DNA from: Melanocharis versteri
Lineage: Eukaryota; Chordata; Aves; Passeriformes; Melanocharitidae
NCBI GenBank assembly: GCA_013397845.1
Contig: VZTG01006781.1
Coordinates: 751,592 to 815,591, forward strand
Direction of reading: 5' to 3'
DNA: 64,000 nt
Below are positions 37,537 to 49,580 of the stretch, in pieces (position 1 is the first letter of the stretch; every line of letters starts with the position of its first letter). The notes below the pieces were generated by a model that was not told where the DNA came from, made no database searches, and saw nothing but the letters and a program-made list of their open reading frames with translations. The position numbers and the translations under genes were made by a program.

Positions 37537-39456
37537 TGGTCCGAATTGGGAGGAAAAAGTAGTAGGGTTCAGAAACAACATGCACTGAAATCCATTTAAA
37601 ATTAATTCGGGTATATACCGTCATGTGGGGAACATTATGCTCATAAGTATTATCATTTAAATGTATTGAACTGTATATTTCCTTCGATTAGGTTATGTGA
37701 GAATGTATCTGTATATCAACCATCTGCACTTGTCATAAAATTAATGGCTCATATGCTGCACAGTGCTTCATCTTCCCTAAAAAATTGGGTATGTCAGTGT
37801 GGCTTGATTAGGCATTCTGTCACAAAGTCTGGAAGTTGGCTTGATAAATGCCCATGTAATTAAATGAGAGAGAGAGAACTGAACAGTGGGATCCCCACAG
37901 ACTGGTTTTAGGTCCAGTGTCAGTGTTTGTCACAGTGTCATAACTGTTCATGGGCAGTGCACGGCTGAATTTCTCACGTGGCCCTCATCCCACAATTTTG
38001 CAGCCAAAACCACAGACTCCCATGAAATTCTTCTCAGAACATAACAGACATTGCCTTTTGTTTAGTCCAGACAGCTCAGTTTCCTAGACTGAAATTGCAA
38101 AAAAGGAAGTATATGTTTACTGAAATCAGCAAAACTTTGATCAAAAGAAAATTATATTTTGTCTACAGAAGTTCAGGAAATTCTCCAGGAAGAATAAAAT
38201 TAATGCACAATTAAATAATGGGGGGACATACAGCAAACTCAAATTTGAGGCCGCTGTGTACAGCTGTAGTGACAAAAGTACAGTAAAAACATGAGATTCA
38301 GACTTGCTCGTGACTGATGGATATTCTGGTGGTGCTTTGGGGCTCCAAATAAGATTAATTCCCCATTTTACTAAGTCTTTTTCATACATTACCACCTCAG
38401 CATAGTTTAGCCCCTGCCAAAATGTTCTTTCAATTTAAAAAGTGTATGTTACTGCTATAATTTAAGTGATTTGGTGGCATTCATCCAAAGACAATGTGCT
38501 GCTATTTGCAGAAGTATACAATGTGAAAAAGCACTTCTCTCTTTGAACATTTTTCAATTAACTGTAGTCATTGTGGAGGTCTCATGCTTCTAGTGGCAGG
38601 AAACCCATCCAGAAATAAGGCAAGTGAGGCTTTGTGGTGTCCTTTTAACTGCAAAACTTGTCTCATGCATCATGTTATCTGCACGGTCAAATGAAAACTT
38701 GAATATAAGCAGGATAACTCTTTGATAACTTATCCAAACCACTTCATCTTACGATGGGTTTCAAGATATTTTGACTCTTTCATGGGTCAGCAAGAAAGAG
38801 AAGTTTCTGAGAAACAGCAACGAACTAAAGGGGCTGCCAAAATAAGCTCAAAAATATGTAAGTGTATTTATTATTGACTTAATGATGATTTAAATAATTT
38901 ATTTTAATTGCTTGATTTGAAATCACTCCATCTTTTCATAGCTTCACAACCCATATGCGCATCTTTCAGTCATGGCCTGACCTTTTCTATTCCAGCTATT
39001 TCATTAACACAGTGTAATATTCTGTGTGAATTATTCTTGTTTGCAGGATATGGTATCGGTTAGATTTGTTAATGTAAAGGAGCAGTGTATTGTTGATAAA
39101 CTGTTGGAAACCAAATTAGCTTTATCTTGCAGCTAGCTGATTGCATTATTTCACTCATGGGTATAATACTCCTCTAAATATGCTAATTTCACTCTTTTCT
39201 CCGTGTGGTGACATTTTTACTGTTCTCATTACTGACATTTGTAATATTTGAGGTGGGGAAATTTTTCTTGCTTTAACCTCATTATAATGTAGCTAAAGAG
39301 ATTTGAATATTATCAGATGAAATGCACATATATTCAGGCAAGCAGAAAGGTTATTTTCTCTCCTGGCCCATAACTTTCATGTCTATAGGAGGTCTTGCAT
39401 GGGCTGAATGACACTTAGATTCAAAACTGTGATGCAGGTGCCTATCCAGGTACTAC

Positions 39457-39488
39457 TTGCCTAAGCACAATGGTGTCTCCATTGGTAG
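39457..39488 (+). repeat. Dispersed 32-bp block, copy A
   Basis: Starts TTGCCTAAGCACAATGG and ends CCATTGGTAG. It matches 41235-41266 at 30 of 32 positions in the same orientation. Flanks do not obviously match. Confidence 0.85.
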
Positions 39489-39538
39489 GTGCCTTCATTT
39501 CCAACCTGCAAGCTCTGATGGTGGTTTTGTGACCACGT

Positions 39539-39602
39539 TCATGCCTGTCTGCCCTGAAACATTCTGGAATTCATGCCTGTCTGACCTGAAACATTCTGGA
39601 AT
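39539..39602 (+). repeat. 32-bp tandem duplication
   Basis: Units at 39539-39570 and 39571-39602 begin TCATGCCTGTCTG and differ at a single base (CCCTG versus ACCTG), so the duplication is recent or has been homogenised. Confidence 0.95.
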
Positions 39603-41192
39603 TCGTCTTAGGAGGAGATGGTCGCCTGGAGCTCTGATAGACTAGTGGTGACATAAAAATTACGTGGCTGAGGCTGGTTTTGCTTCCAAATGCTCTTGCC
39701 ATCCCCGAGGCAGGGCTGGTGGATCTGCTTACAGGTTGGCACCTGCAGTGTGCCGATTTAAGATTGGCTTATTAATATAAACTGAGGCTTTGATGAGTTT
39801 GTTGTAGCCCTGAGGCAGCTGGAGAGCCTAGTTCAGCTAAAACACATCTATCATGTAATGGTTGAGCTCAGCAGTCCAGGAGAGCATCCCCCATGGGACA
39901 AACCCCAATTCCTAGCACATTAGGAAGTGCCATTTGCTCTCTCCTGTCACCATGGTTTTGACAGATTTGCTCTCCATGTGACATTCTTCAGAGAGATTCA
40001 ATGAACTTCAGAGTCCCCTTGGTTCTTACACCTTTCTCCCAGCAGCTCCTAATGTCGTGTATACCATCTTGTCCTTTCTTGTGTCAACTCGTACTTTGCA
40101 ACGTGACAAGCATGCGATTGCATACCTATAAAGGTTAGAAGCAGTTTGGTACAAAATGGGCAGAACCCGAAATTAATTCAAAGATTGGAAAGTGATATTT
40201 AGCCAATTCTGAATATTCCCTCCAGCATTTTAAAAAAGATCTCTTTACCAGGGATTTCCCTCAATTTCTAGACTTCAGCTGGAGTTGTGACAGTGCAGTT
40301 TCAGAGCTGCCATAAACAAGACTGGTATAGCAGGGAACTGTAATGGCTGTGTTCTTTACACCCCGTCTTGAAAAACACCTCTGAAGGTGAGCCTGTGAGG
40401 TGTGAGCAAATCCTGTTCTTCCTTCCTCAAGTTTTTACATCCCTTTTCTTCTAGTTGCTCAGGAACAGGTTGTTTGAAATCTGCTCTGTCTTGGGCTTGG
40501 TTTGGGCACCTTTCAATCTGTGTATTCAGTAACTTTCAGCATCTTTTCTTGCCTTTCTTTTTTTACTGAGAAGTAGGTAAACTCCAGCTCTAATGTCATA
40601 CAATGATTTCCTTGTTCTTCAGGTTTTACAGTGCTTCCTTTTCCTTTTTTCTAGTATCAACGAGAAGCAAAAATAAAGACCAGACATCTTGAGCTTATGA
40701 AAGCTGAACAGTTTTATTCTTAAATTCAAACTTCAGTGTTTTCCAGTGGGGAATTCATCTGTCTCTTTTGATTGCAGGCTGTGTATATTCCCACTGGAAA
40801 GTGGCCATTGTAGAGTAGATGATTCCAGGTTTGTGGTGAGCCAGAGCCCATTGTAAGGTATTCTAAGGAGAGGTGAGGTAGCTCCTTTTTTTTGTGGAGT
40901 CTACCTTTGTGGCTGGCTGATGAAAGACATGTCGCTAGGTTCCCTGTACACCACACTGTAGGTTCTTTACTGCAGCTCTCAAAAGGAATATGCAAAAGTC
41001 ACATCTGACTTGGGCTTTGAGCACATTTAAAGCATTTTGTGCTCCGTTTCTGCTTGTTCTGCCATTCATCACCTGCGTAATGATGAACATGTAAGTGATG
41101 ATTGTATCTTCTTTGACGAGGAGGTGGAAGCTACATGATGTCTTTCATCAAGGTAATTTTGTTGGCTACTTCCCTACCTCACTTAGCCTTCA

Positions 41193-41233
41193 GGCTCTCT
41201 GTCTTAGGCTCCCTGTCTCAGGCTCCCTGTCTA
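41193..41233 (+). repeat. 14-bp tandem repeat, three copies
   Basis: Three successive units of GGCTCCCTGTCTCA with minor changes (41193-41206, 41207-41220, 41221-41233). The array ends two bases before the dispersed block at 41235. Confidence 0.9.
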
Positions 41234-41234
41234 A

Positions 41235-41266
41235 TTGCCTAAGCACAATGGGGTGTCCATTGGTAG
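41235..41266 (+). repeat. Dispersed 32-bp block, copy B
   Basis: Second copy of the block at 39457-39488, with two substitutions. It directly follows the 14-bp tandem array. Confidence 0.85.
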
Positions 41267-43400
41267 CCTAAAAGGGAGGTTATGTTGGAACTCCAGCTTC
41301 AGCAGAGTACTGCCCCTGTGTTGTCTCATTTTATTCAGGGCCACCACGTGCATGTAACCGCAGATGGCATCAATAGAGTATTTTACACCCCAAAGTTATG
41401 TTAAGGAAATTCAGTTTCAAAGGCTGATGGTTTCCTCTCTTCCTGAAAACCTGAAAATTATACAAATGAACTGAGTCACAGGGATGGTGGAGGATGTTAG
41501 GCTTGAACTGGGAAATACAGGGTGAAAATCTCCACCGTCTCCTTGCGCTAGGACTGCCTCAGTGCAGCTCTCATTGTCTCTGATGCCAGCAAGAAGAGAT
41601 AGTCATGGTGCTCTGGTACTGGTCTGTCTGTTGTGTCTCTGGTGCATGTATTTCTCATTTCTTATCAGACTGTGCCATTGTTCTTCTCTTGTCTTACATC
41701 GAAGCAGCAAGGGGTAACTTAATTACCGCTCTGCTATAATTAGCAGTGTAGACATTAGGGAGTTTGTTTCTGTTGGTCTGGTCACGTTTAGCTGTCATAC
41801 AATAGGTATGCTGTGAGCTGTGCGAATGAGTCTTCTGAAGACCTGATTGTCTGGGTCGGTGTTCAGGATCAAATGCATATGGAGGGCATAAAACTCAGAA
41901 AATGTTGTTTGTCTCTTTGAAAATGTGACCCTCTCATGTAATTCTATATAGAAAGAAGAGGCTGAATTGATCATTTCTATGTCTGTGCTTTGCTCAACAG
42001 GGACATATATGAATAAAGTTTAAACTATTCTATGCTTTGTGATCACAGACACAATGAAATTCTTGGGAGTAGATACAGTAGCATGAGATTTTGGGTTCTG
42101 TAAGGGTATTTTAAAAAAGAGCAATGGTAAGGTAGTTTAGATGTCTTGGTATAAAAGTGCAACTTTAACCTTTTGCAGTTTTATTATTTTGCTATTCTTC
42201 AGGGGATTATCTTAAATTTCTATGTGCCATGTGCTTTTGAAGACCAGACATAAAAGACATCATTCCCTCTGATACTAGTGTTATATCAGACAATAGTGAG
42301 TAGAGTGATGTTAATGTTTAAAAAGAATATGAAAATATTGAAACTCCTCTACTGAAAAGAGTTTTCCATATATACAGATAAGTTGAAAAATACTGAGTTT
42401 TCATAGATTTTGCATATTGCAAGAAACTTCCAAGATTTAAAGCACCAGCACTGCCATAGTTTGTTGTATAATTAAAGGTCACCTTCAGTCTCCAGAAATG
42501 CAGGTGCAGCTGATTATAACAGGAGTTCCTGGAGATCTGAGTAGACACTTGGACCTGCAGTCCTTGATCTTTTCTGATAATTAGTCTTGGTGTTTACAGA
42601 TAAAGAAACTTTGTAGGCAGTTGTTATTTGAAAAAGAAAAGAGAAAGGAAATCTCTGGAGGGAAAATGGTAAAGATACACTGACACCACTAGCAGCAGTT
42701 TGTTGTATTACAGAGTTGTGATATACGAGCTTCTGTGTAAAAAGGCTGTGCTTTGTCAACTAAAGAGTTTCTTTTAGGTTTAATAGTTATATTAAAAAAC
42801 AGAACTAACATGAACGAAATGTTAAGGTTGAAAATTAAGTTAGAAAACATTGGTAGTTCACTTTTTTGGGAGCTGTTTTGGTCAAGTATATCCTTGACAT
42901 TATGTCAAAGCAGTATTTTTACAGTCTATATGAACCCCAGGATTCAAAACATACACTGTTAACAGTTTTTTCACAGACAAAATTCATTGCAGCATGAGAA
43001 CCTTTATAAACTGAAATAGCAATTTGAAGCAAAGATTAAACGCACTTCTGCTTGTTTTACCCATGCTGAAAGAAATGGAATGATGTAAACAATGGAATAA
43101 TAGCTATGCTTTTTCTTTAGTATTCCTATAATAATGGCAATCCCTGAATCTAATACCCTTATTGTGCTTTTCAGAAACTGTTCTTGAGGTCCACATGGTG
43201 GGTCTCTTTCAATACGATAATTTATGTAATTCAAAAACTTCTTATAAAGTATAATTTCATTCTGACAATTAATTATACCTCTAATTGACTCAGTCATTAA
43301 TCATAATTTGTATCCTGTGTGGTATAATAGTGAACAAAGTCATGTATACTACCATCATAACCCCTTAGTGGATCAAATTCAAAAGGCTCCATTGTATTAA

Positions 43401-43488
43401 TTACTATTTATTACAGTGGCTTGTAGGGAAAAAAAACATGTATTTTGAGAATACTATTGACTATTTACTACAATAGCTTGTGGGGAAA
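43401..43488 (+). repeat. Diverged local duplication, 57-bp spacing
   Basis: 31-bp segments at 43401-43431 and 43458-43488 match at 26 positions and share CTATTTA, TACA and GCTTGT-GGGAAA parts. This is an older duplication in HSPBAP1 intron 1. Confidence 0.7.
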
Positions 43489-45344
43489 TGGTGTTAATTA
43501 AAAGATTTAGATTCTTTTGTTGTTGCCATTTTGAAGTTCTTGTCAGTCACATTTGCAGGACTTAACAACAATAAAGTCACAATTGGTTACAGTTTCTGAC
43601 AGTGAATTTTATACAGTGTATTCTGTCTATTTAACAGTAGTGCTTCGATACTTACTACTGACAAGGAATAGAAAAAGAAATACAAATAAACTTTACTCAT
43701 AATATGAACAAATTCTTTTTTTTTTTTTTAGAAATACACGCATTAACTCCTTGACATGCCAGTTCCCTTACCTTCAATTATAATGTTATATTAGTATTAA
43801 GTTTTGTATTAAATTTTCTGTTTATTAGGAAACGTCAGAAATGTGTATCGATGCTGGTGGGGTACTGGGAAGACATGGTTTGGCTACTGAATTTCCTCAG
43901 TAGCAAGTGTGTGTAATTTACACCCCACAGACTAACAGAAAGGTGGAATTTTGGCAGCCTAGCTTAAGGAAGAATAGCCTATCTTTTTATATCCTGGTGG
44001 TAGGTTTTGGTCAAAGACCATAATCTTTTCCTTCAAGCATTTCTTCTACTGGAGGAGACCAGGGGAGCTGAGGTCATTCAACATTGAGTTCATTAGCTGA
44101 AAGCTGGCACGACTGCATTCTAAACCTGCACTGCAGGATGGAGGAGAGACATCAGGCAGAAACTGGCCAGAGGTTCAGGAAGAGCTTTCGAGGAAAAGCC
44201 TTAGGGGTTTATGGGAAGAATTTCCTAAACGTATGCTTGAGATGATGCACTGTCATTTAGAGCAGGGGTGGGAAGTCCCTCCCAGTGCTCTGGGCTCAGC
44301 CCTTACTCCCTTTAAGGAGTCTGGCAGGAATTCCCTTTGCTTTATTGGAAGGGCACAATGAGGTTTGGGCATGGCCCACACTCCTATCTTATTTCATGTC
44401 TGAAGCCACTTCAACTTCCTGTAAGAAAAACTGTTAGGAGGCTGAGCCCTGCCACAGGAGCACGGGAAAGCAAGTCCAAATTCCTCTTTTGGCCTCTTTC
44501 TTTTCTGTCTTTGCCTGCCCTCCTTCTGCGGTAGCAGACGTGGAGAGGAAGGAAGGGTGTGTTGGCTGCAGGCTGCCAGAGTGAGCTGCAGGTGCCAGTC
44601 TTACCAGTGCAGACTGGTCTGTCCTGAGAGTCTCCATGCAACTACCACCTCTCCTTCAGTAACCAAAACATCTGCAAATCTGGGCTAGCTGCCTGCTGGC
44701 TATGTGCATTTACAGTATTAACATTCCCAGAGTCAAAACTAATAGCAACAGCAATAGCTGGCTAGGAAGTAATACCTAGATGTTGGTGCAGCCTATCCTG
44801 AAAACTACACATGTATATTTAGAGGCATTCTGTTTGCCCAGAGGAGGCTGATTATAGTGCATAGCGTTGTAATCACATGCAGATTATTTAAAGTTGTTTT
44901 TTAATTTACAGAGTTAATGTACTGTGAAACCATTAAGTCTGACCTCCAAACGAAGTCACTTAAATTTGGTTTGGGGAGTTTGCCCATCCTCCCCCGTACC
45001 TTCTCTTTTCCCACTCCTGGTTGTTGGATAGTTGAGATTATGGAGGTTAGCTGATTTTTTTACTCACCTGGCTGTTCTGTATTAATGTATTCAAAATGTA
45101 GTTTTTTCTTTTATTTTTTTATATTTTTTTAAATAAGGAAAAGGGAACATTACAGATTTGCAAGAAAAACAATTTGATGATGCATGTACCAAATACATTA
45201 CCAGGATTTCCTTGTACTCCCTCTTTTAGAAAATAATTTTAATACCTCTCAATTAAATCTCGTATTTGAGCAGCAGGGTGTTTTGGCAGAAGCCAACTGC
45301 CACACACTAATGAACTCTCATAATTTGCTAAATTATTTTAAATG

Positions 45345-45389
45345 AATGACAGTACATTTAGCTTTTTAATGACAGTACATTTAACTTCT
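45345..45389 (+). repeat. Short direct repeat, 23-bp spacing
   Basis: AATGACAGTACATTTA occurs at 45345 and again at 45368, separated by GCTTTTT. Confidence 0.9.
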
Positions 45390-48300
45390 GAACAACTTTG
45401 ATCAAGTCCACTTTTAGTTAGGCTGCCTGCTGTGCTAAACTCTTAATTCCCAAACCTCACTCAGTTATTCAGAAAAATTGTTAATCAGAAACATTAAATT
45501 ATTTCTATTTCAGAAGCACAAAATCTACTGGAGAGTACTTGGCCAATTCATCACTTTTCTTCTACCTGCCCTCAGTGCTAAGTCTACATGAGGCTTAATG
45601 TCTGACAGTACTTTGTGTAAAGACAACTGGAGAGCTTTTTATTTAATTGGGAGATCTCTATTTTGCAAGGTGTTGCCTTTCTAAAGAACACCCGTGTTTT
45701 TTGCCAATTATATAAGCTGCCACAGTTACAAAACTTGAGCTAAAACTTGGTTCGTTTTTTCCGTTCCTGGTTGGATTCTGTGCATGCCTTGGGTAAAGTC
45801 AAAACATGAGACGAATTATTCCTGCTTCCTTTCATGCTGTGAAGTCACATCATTTGTTGAGCCTGATAGAGAGAACTAAGCTAAAGTATTCCTTTTCTCT
45901 TGTGGATCAGAGTACAACTGAGAAAATGAAGACTCCCACAGAGCTTTACTATTTGAAGGGAATATGCATTTCTATTCTCTCCTGCTACCCAATCTCCCCT
46001 AGGAATTTGATATTTAATGCCTAAGATGTGCAATGGATATTTTTCTTCTTTGCTACACATTTTATTTATTCACCTTTTACTCGTGCACATCTGTATCCAA
46101 ACTGTATGTGCTTATATATGCTACACAACCTCAGGTTTTGCCTTGGAATCGGTTACCATCAGTCTCAGGCTATAAAATACTGAGAAGTAACAGCCCAGTT
46201 TGTAAGGTCTTTGTGAAACTATGATAACAATAACTGAGGAAAAGATTATTTTAAATTACAATCCTGCTAATCTCTCTTCAAGTCTTCTATCTTCAGATAT
46301 CTCTTTTAATTACTTTTTCCCACTCCTACAGCATATAGTTCCATCAGAAATCTCTGATGGTTTTGGGCAGAGTGCTCCAAATTATCATAATATCTATTTG
46401 CTGTAGTATATGATATTTACCTTTTATGATGTGTCTTTTCTCAGGCAGACACTTAGATATGCATGACAAGTGTTCTAGGGAAAGAGTTATGTTTAGGTGA
46501 CTCCGTTCTCACCAAGGAATACATAAAGATGAATCAAGACACAGATTCTTCACACAGATCTAGCAAGAATCTGCATTTGTCTTTGCAAAAATCCCTAATG
46601 TATATTTATTTAAGTCTTCAAATTTTCTAAAATGTTTCAAATGTCACTGTGCATTATATGTATTGTATGTGATTATCTATATCAGGAGAAGATATATACT
46701 TTTTTATCAAAGATTTTAATACTGTTTGAAGATAGGAATTATTAGCATCTTAGTAAGACACACTGTCCTCTTTCATTGTTTCTTAATTTTATAGGGAAAT
46801 ATGTTTACAACTGAACATGGTGACATGACAGTCACTCAGTAGAGGAGAGGCTATTTAGCCTAATTGTGGTTTTTTGTTTGGCATTGGCCTACTCTCGCAG
46901 TAGCTTGAGCTCTGAGCTTCCCAGTGCGTGTGTATGCTCTGTGGTTAAAACCACACCTTGCAAAAGCATGATGTGCCTGTGGAAATCACATTAGAAAGCC
47001 ACACAGAATCAACAGTTGGCTTCAATAAGCCTTCCTGTCTCTTCCAGTAAAATTTCTGCTTTCGTAGCACGTCCCAACAGTTGACTGAAGTTAAACGATA
47101 AACCCAAAGCTTTTGCAATAAAAGTCAGCTTTACAAAATCTTCCAAAAAATTGTCACCAGTTTCTTGCATTTATTTGGGTTTACATTCTCTAAAATACTT
47201 AAATGTACTGCCATTAAAGCAAAAAAAAAAAAACCACCCTGAGTAGTCGAAAAGACAGCCATGCAGTGATAAACATGGCCTAAGCAGAAGTAATTTCATT
47301 TTTATGAGCTGGAAAATTTGAAAGGTAGGTAAGGCCTGCCAGCTCCCACATGGTGAAAGCCACCTCTGTACAATACTACAATTGCACTGGTGAAGGACAG
47401 AAGTTTTATAAACCCCCTGGGAGTGTTCAGATCTGGACCAAGTCTTGCCTTAGCTCTTGAACAGAATCACTGTGAAAAAAACGTGCTGAGCTTTAAGCTC
47501 TTACCATACCTCCAGCCAGCTCCTGGTAGCTGCACCAGCACGTGCCCTTGGGTGTGCAGATGGTCCTTCTGCCTTCTCTGGACTCACTCCCTCTAGGTAT
47601 GCTAACCTATTCCTTGGAAAGCCCCAGAGCCTCCTCCCGGGGGTAGGGAAGACCATATGGTAAGACATACGGTCCCCGTGAGGCCTCCTTATGTCCTGGT
47701 TGTGTAAGTTGCTGGAGCGTGAGACTGAAGGCCAAGTGTCAGAGACATCTCTGTGTCACAGCAACACCATCCTGTCAAGTGTTGCTCTGCTTATGAGAGG
47801 AAATGTGGAAAACAATCCAAAATCCAAGCTCCCTCCTGTCATCTGCCTTAGAGAAGCCATTTAAAAATTTTATGTTCCATGAAGATAAAATACCAGAAGT
47901 CTCTAGTTTTGAAGCTTCACGGTGGAGTTATCATGAGTGAAAAGTGAGGGATTTGGTTTCCCTGAAAGTCTGTGGAAGAAGAGACCCATTGACTCCAGGA
48001 AACGCCAGCCCAAATACCTCCTACTAAGTTTGTGTGAAGACAGCAGCTTAATTTAGAAAACTAAAAAGCACAGCTATGTGGGAGTATAAACCCTGTCGAA
48101 AGAAGGGGGACCCAGAAAAGTTACCAATGAGATACAGCACACAGCATGCACAGGACTCCTCTTATTCCTGCCATTCCCACTTCAGCATCCATAGGTTTAT
48201 TTTGGATTTTTATTGCATTTGAATTAATGCTGTGGAACTTTTCTCAGTGACATGGTTCCCAGTGGGTCATCTCCTGTGTTTCCCCCAGCTGGCACCACAG

Positions 48301-48456
48301 GGTTGCCCCATGTGCGACTGGCTGGTTCTCTATCTCCCACACATGGGAAAGAGCGACAGGCAAAAGTAGCATCCAGCAGTGAAGGAAGTTTTCTTGGCCT
48401 GTATTTATTTAACTCATCGTGCATGCCAGACCATCATTTGACCCCTAAATACAGTG

Positions 48457-48497
48457 ATTGAATTGAATTGAATTGAATTGGTTTGTTTGTTTGTTTT
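48457..48497. repeat. (ATTGA)n followed by (GTTT)n microsatellite
   Basis: Nearly five copies of ATTGA run directly into four copies of GTTT, about 0.9 kb upstream of HSPBAP1 exon 2. Confidence 0.95.
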
Positions 48498-49394
48498 AAA
48501 TAAACTGCTGGAAATCACAGGGAGCCATGTGTATCAATTCAGTATGTTAAATCTTAGCCATTATACAGATACAAATTCTGGATGAGTTAACTTCAATAGA
48601 GGTTAAAATAATGAATGGATTTTTTTATGATCTGAAGCAGTAGTCCACCTTTTCAGCTCTATGGAGATGTTATTCCTTTAAAAAAAACCCAGATTTTCCT
48701 TCTGAATATGTCCCTAAAGAAAGGTTGTTCTGAAAGTGCTGAGTTAATTCAAGATTGCCAGCATTTCAGCTTGACAGTTTCAGTGGAGCATGTAAATCTC
48801 TAAACAGCAAAGGAATAAGTGGAAATCTTGGATTAGTTTAGTTCTTGGATTGGCACAATTTCCTTTTTCTAAAATTCTGTTGATGAAACTTTAAAACATT
48901 TCAAAAATACCTGCTGGTTGGTTATGCTACTGTTCCTTGGTTTAAAGCGAACACATAGGGAGCTGGTTTGCTATCTCTGACAATGCACTACAATTTTGGA
49001 AAGAATCCCATGCAGTAAGACTGTTACTCATGAAATTTATGTCCTCTAAACTCTGGACATTATTTGCAAGTTTATTTTATTGTTAGCCTATTTCTAAGCA
49101 GTTTGGCTACAGTGGTTTATTGCCTAAGATACAAGTGAAAATTCTAAGCATGTGCCTATTTTTATTTTTTGCTTTACATTTTATGTGCTAATACCCCGCT
49201 TTAAACTTTAATTTAGTTTTTCTGGTGTTTGCAGTACAACTTTGATTTTAAAAAAATCTACAAATGTAATAAAACTATTGGTCATAAACAAAGGAGGCCT
49301 TAGTTCTTAATGTTTTGTGTCCCATGGAAAATGGTAGGTAATACTTAATGTATGATAAATCATCTCTCTCCATCTGTTTTTCTGCTTTACGTAG

Positions 49395-49580
49395 GTGAAG
49401 ATGTCAAACCCTTTACTCCTGAGAAAACCAGGGAAATTGTGATGTCTCTACAGCAGCCTGCAGTCTTCTGTAGCATGGTTGATGACTGGCCAGCCCTGCA
49501 CTGGAATGTGGAATACCTTTCTGCCGTGTTGGAGGGAAAGACAATCCAGTTTAGGCTGGGCCTGAAGATAGTGGACTTAG
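49395..49580 (+). CDS. HSPBAP1: HSPBAP1 exon 2, JmjC protein binding HSP27
   Basis: This exon encodes the N-terminal part of HSPB1-associated protein 1: EDVKPFTPEKTREIVMSLQQ, then PAVFCSMVDDWPALHWNVEY and a segment ending FRLGLKIVDL. It aligns over its length with the human start (EHVKPFKPEK, MSLQQPAIFC, DWPARHWN). This is the helical lead-in of the JmjC fold; human HSPBAP1 was found as a partner of the small heat-shock protein HSP27. The acceptor is TTTACGTAG and the donor TTAG|GTGAGA. Two leading bases complete a codon begun in exon 1, and the last G starts a Val codon completed by exon 3. No initiation codon lies here. The final residues (KIVDL) differ from the human KSMST, at the same length. 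Confidence 0.94.

Larger units (their letters stand above)
37373..49394 (+). other. HSPBAP1: HSPBAP1 intron 1 (start uncertain)
   Basis: About 12 kb from the CpG island to the exon 2 acceptor (CTTTACGTAG ending at 49394). Contents: an 8-bp-stem hairpin (37517-37536), a GA run (37866-37878), a 32-bp tandem duplication (39539-39602), a 14-bp triple repeat (41193-41233), a shared 32-bp block (39457-39488 and 41235-41266), a diverged 57-bp-spaced duplication (43401-43488), a T14 run (43716-43729), a 23-bp-spaced duplication (45345-45389) and an ATTGA/GTTT microsatellite (48457-48497). No other gene is supported. Confidence 0.7.

Noticed and set aside
47221..47233. A-run following ATTAAA, considered as a processed pseudogene tail
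   Set aside because: No coding similarity upstream, and the ATTAAA is almost adjacent to the A run, too close for a normal polyadenylation site.
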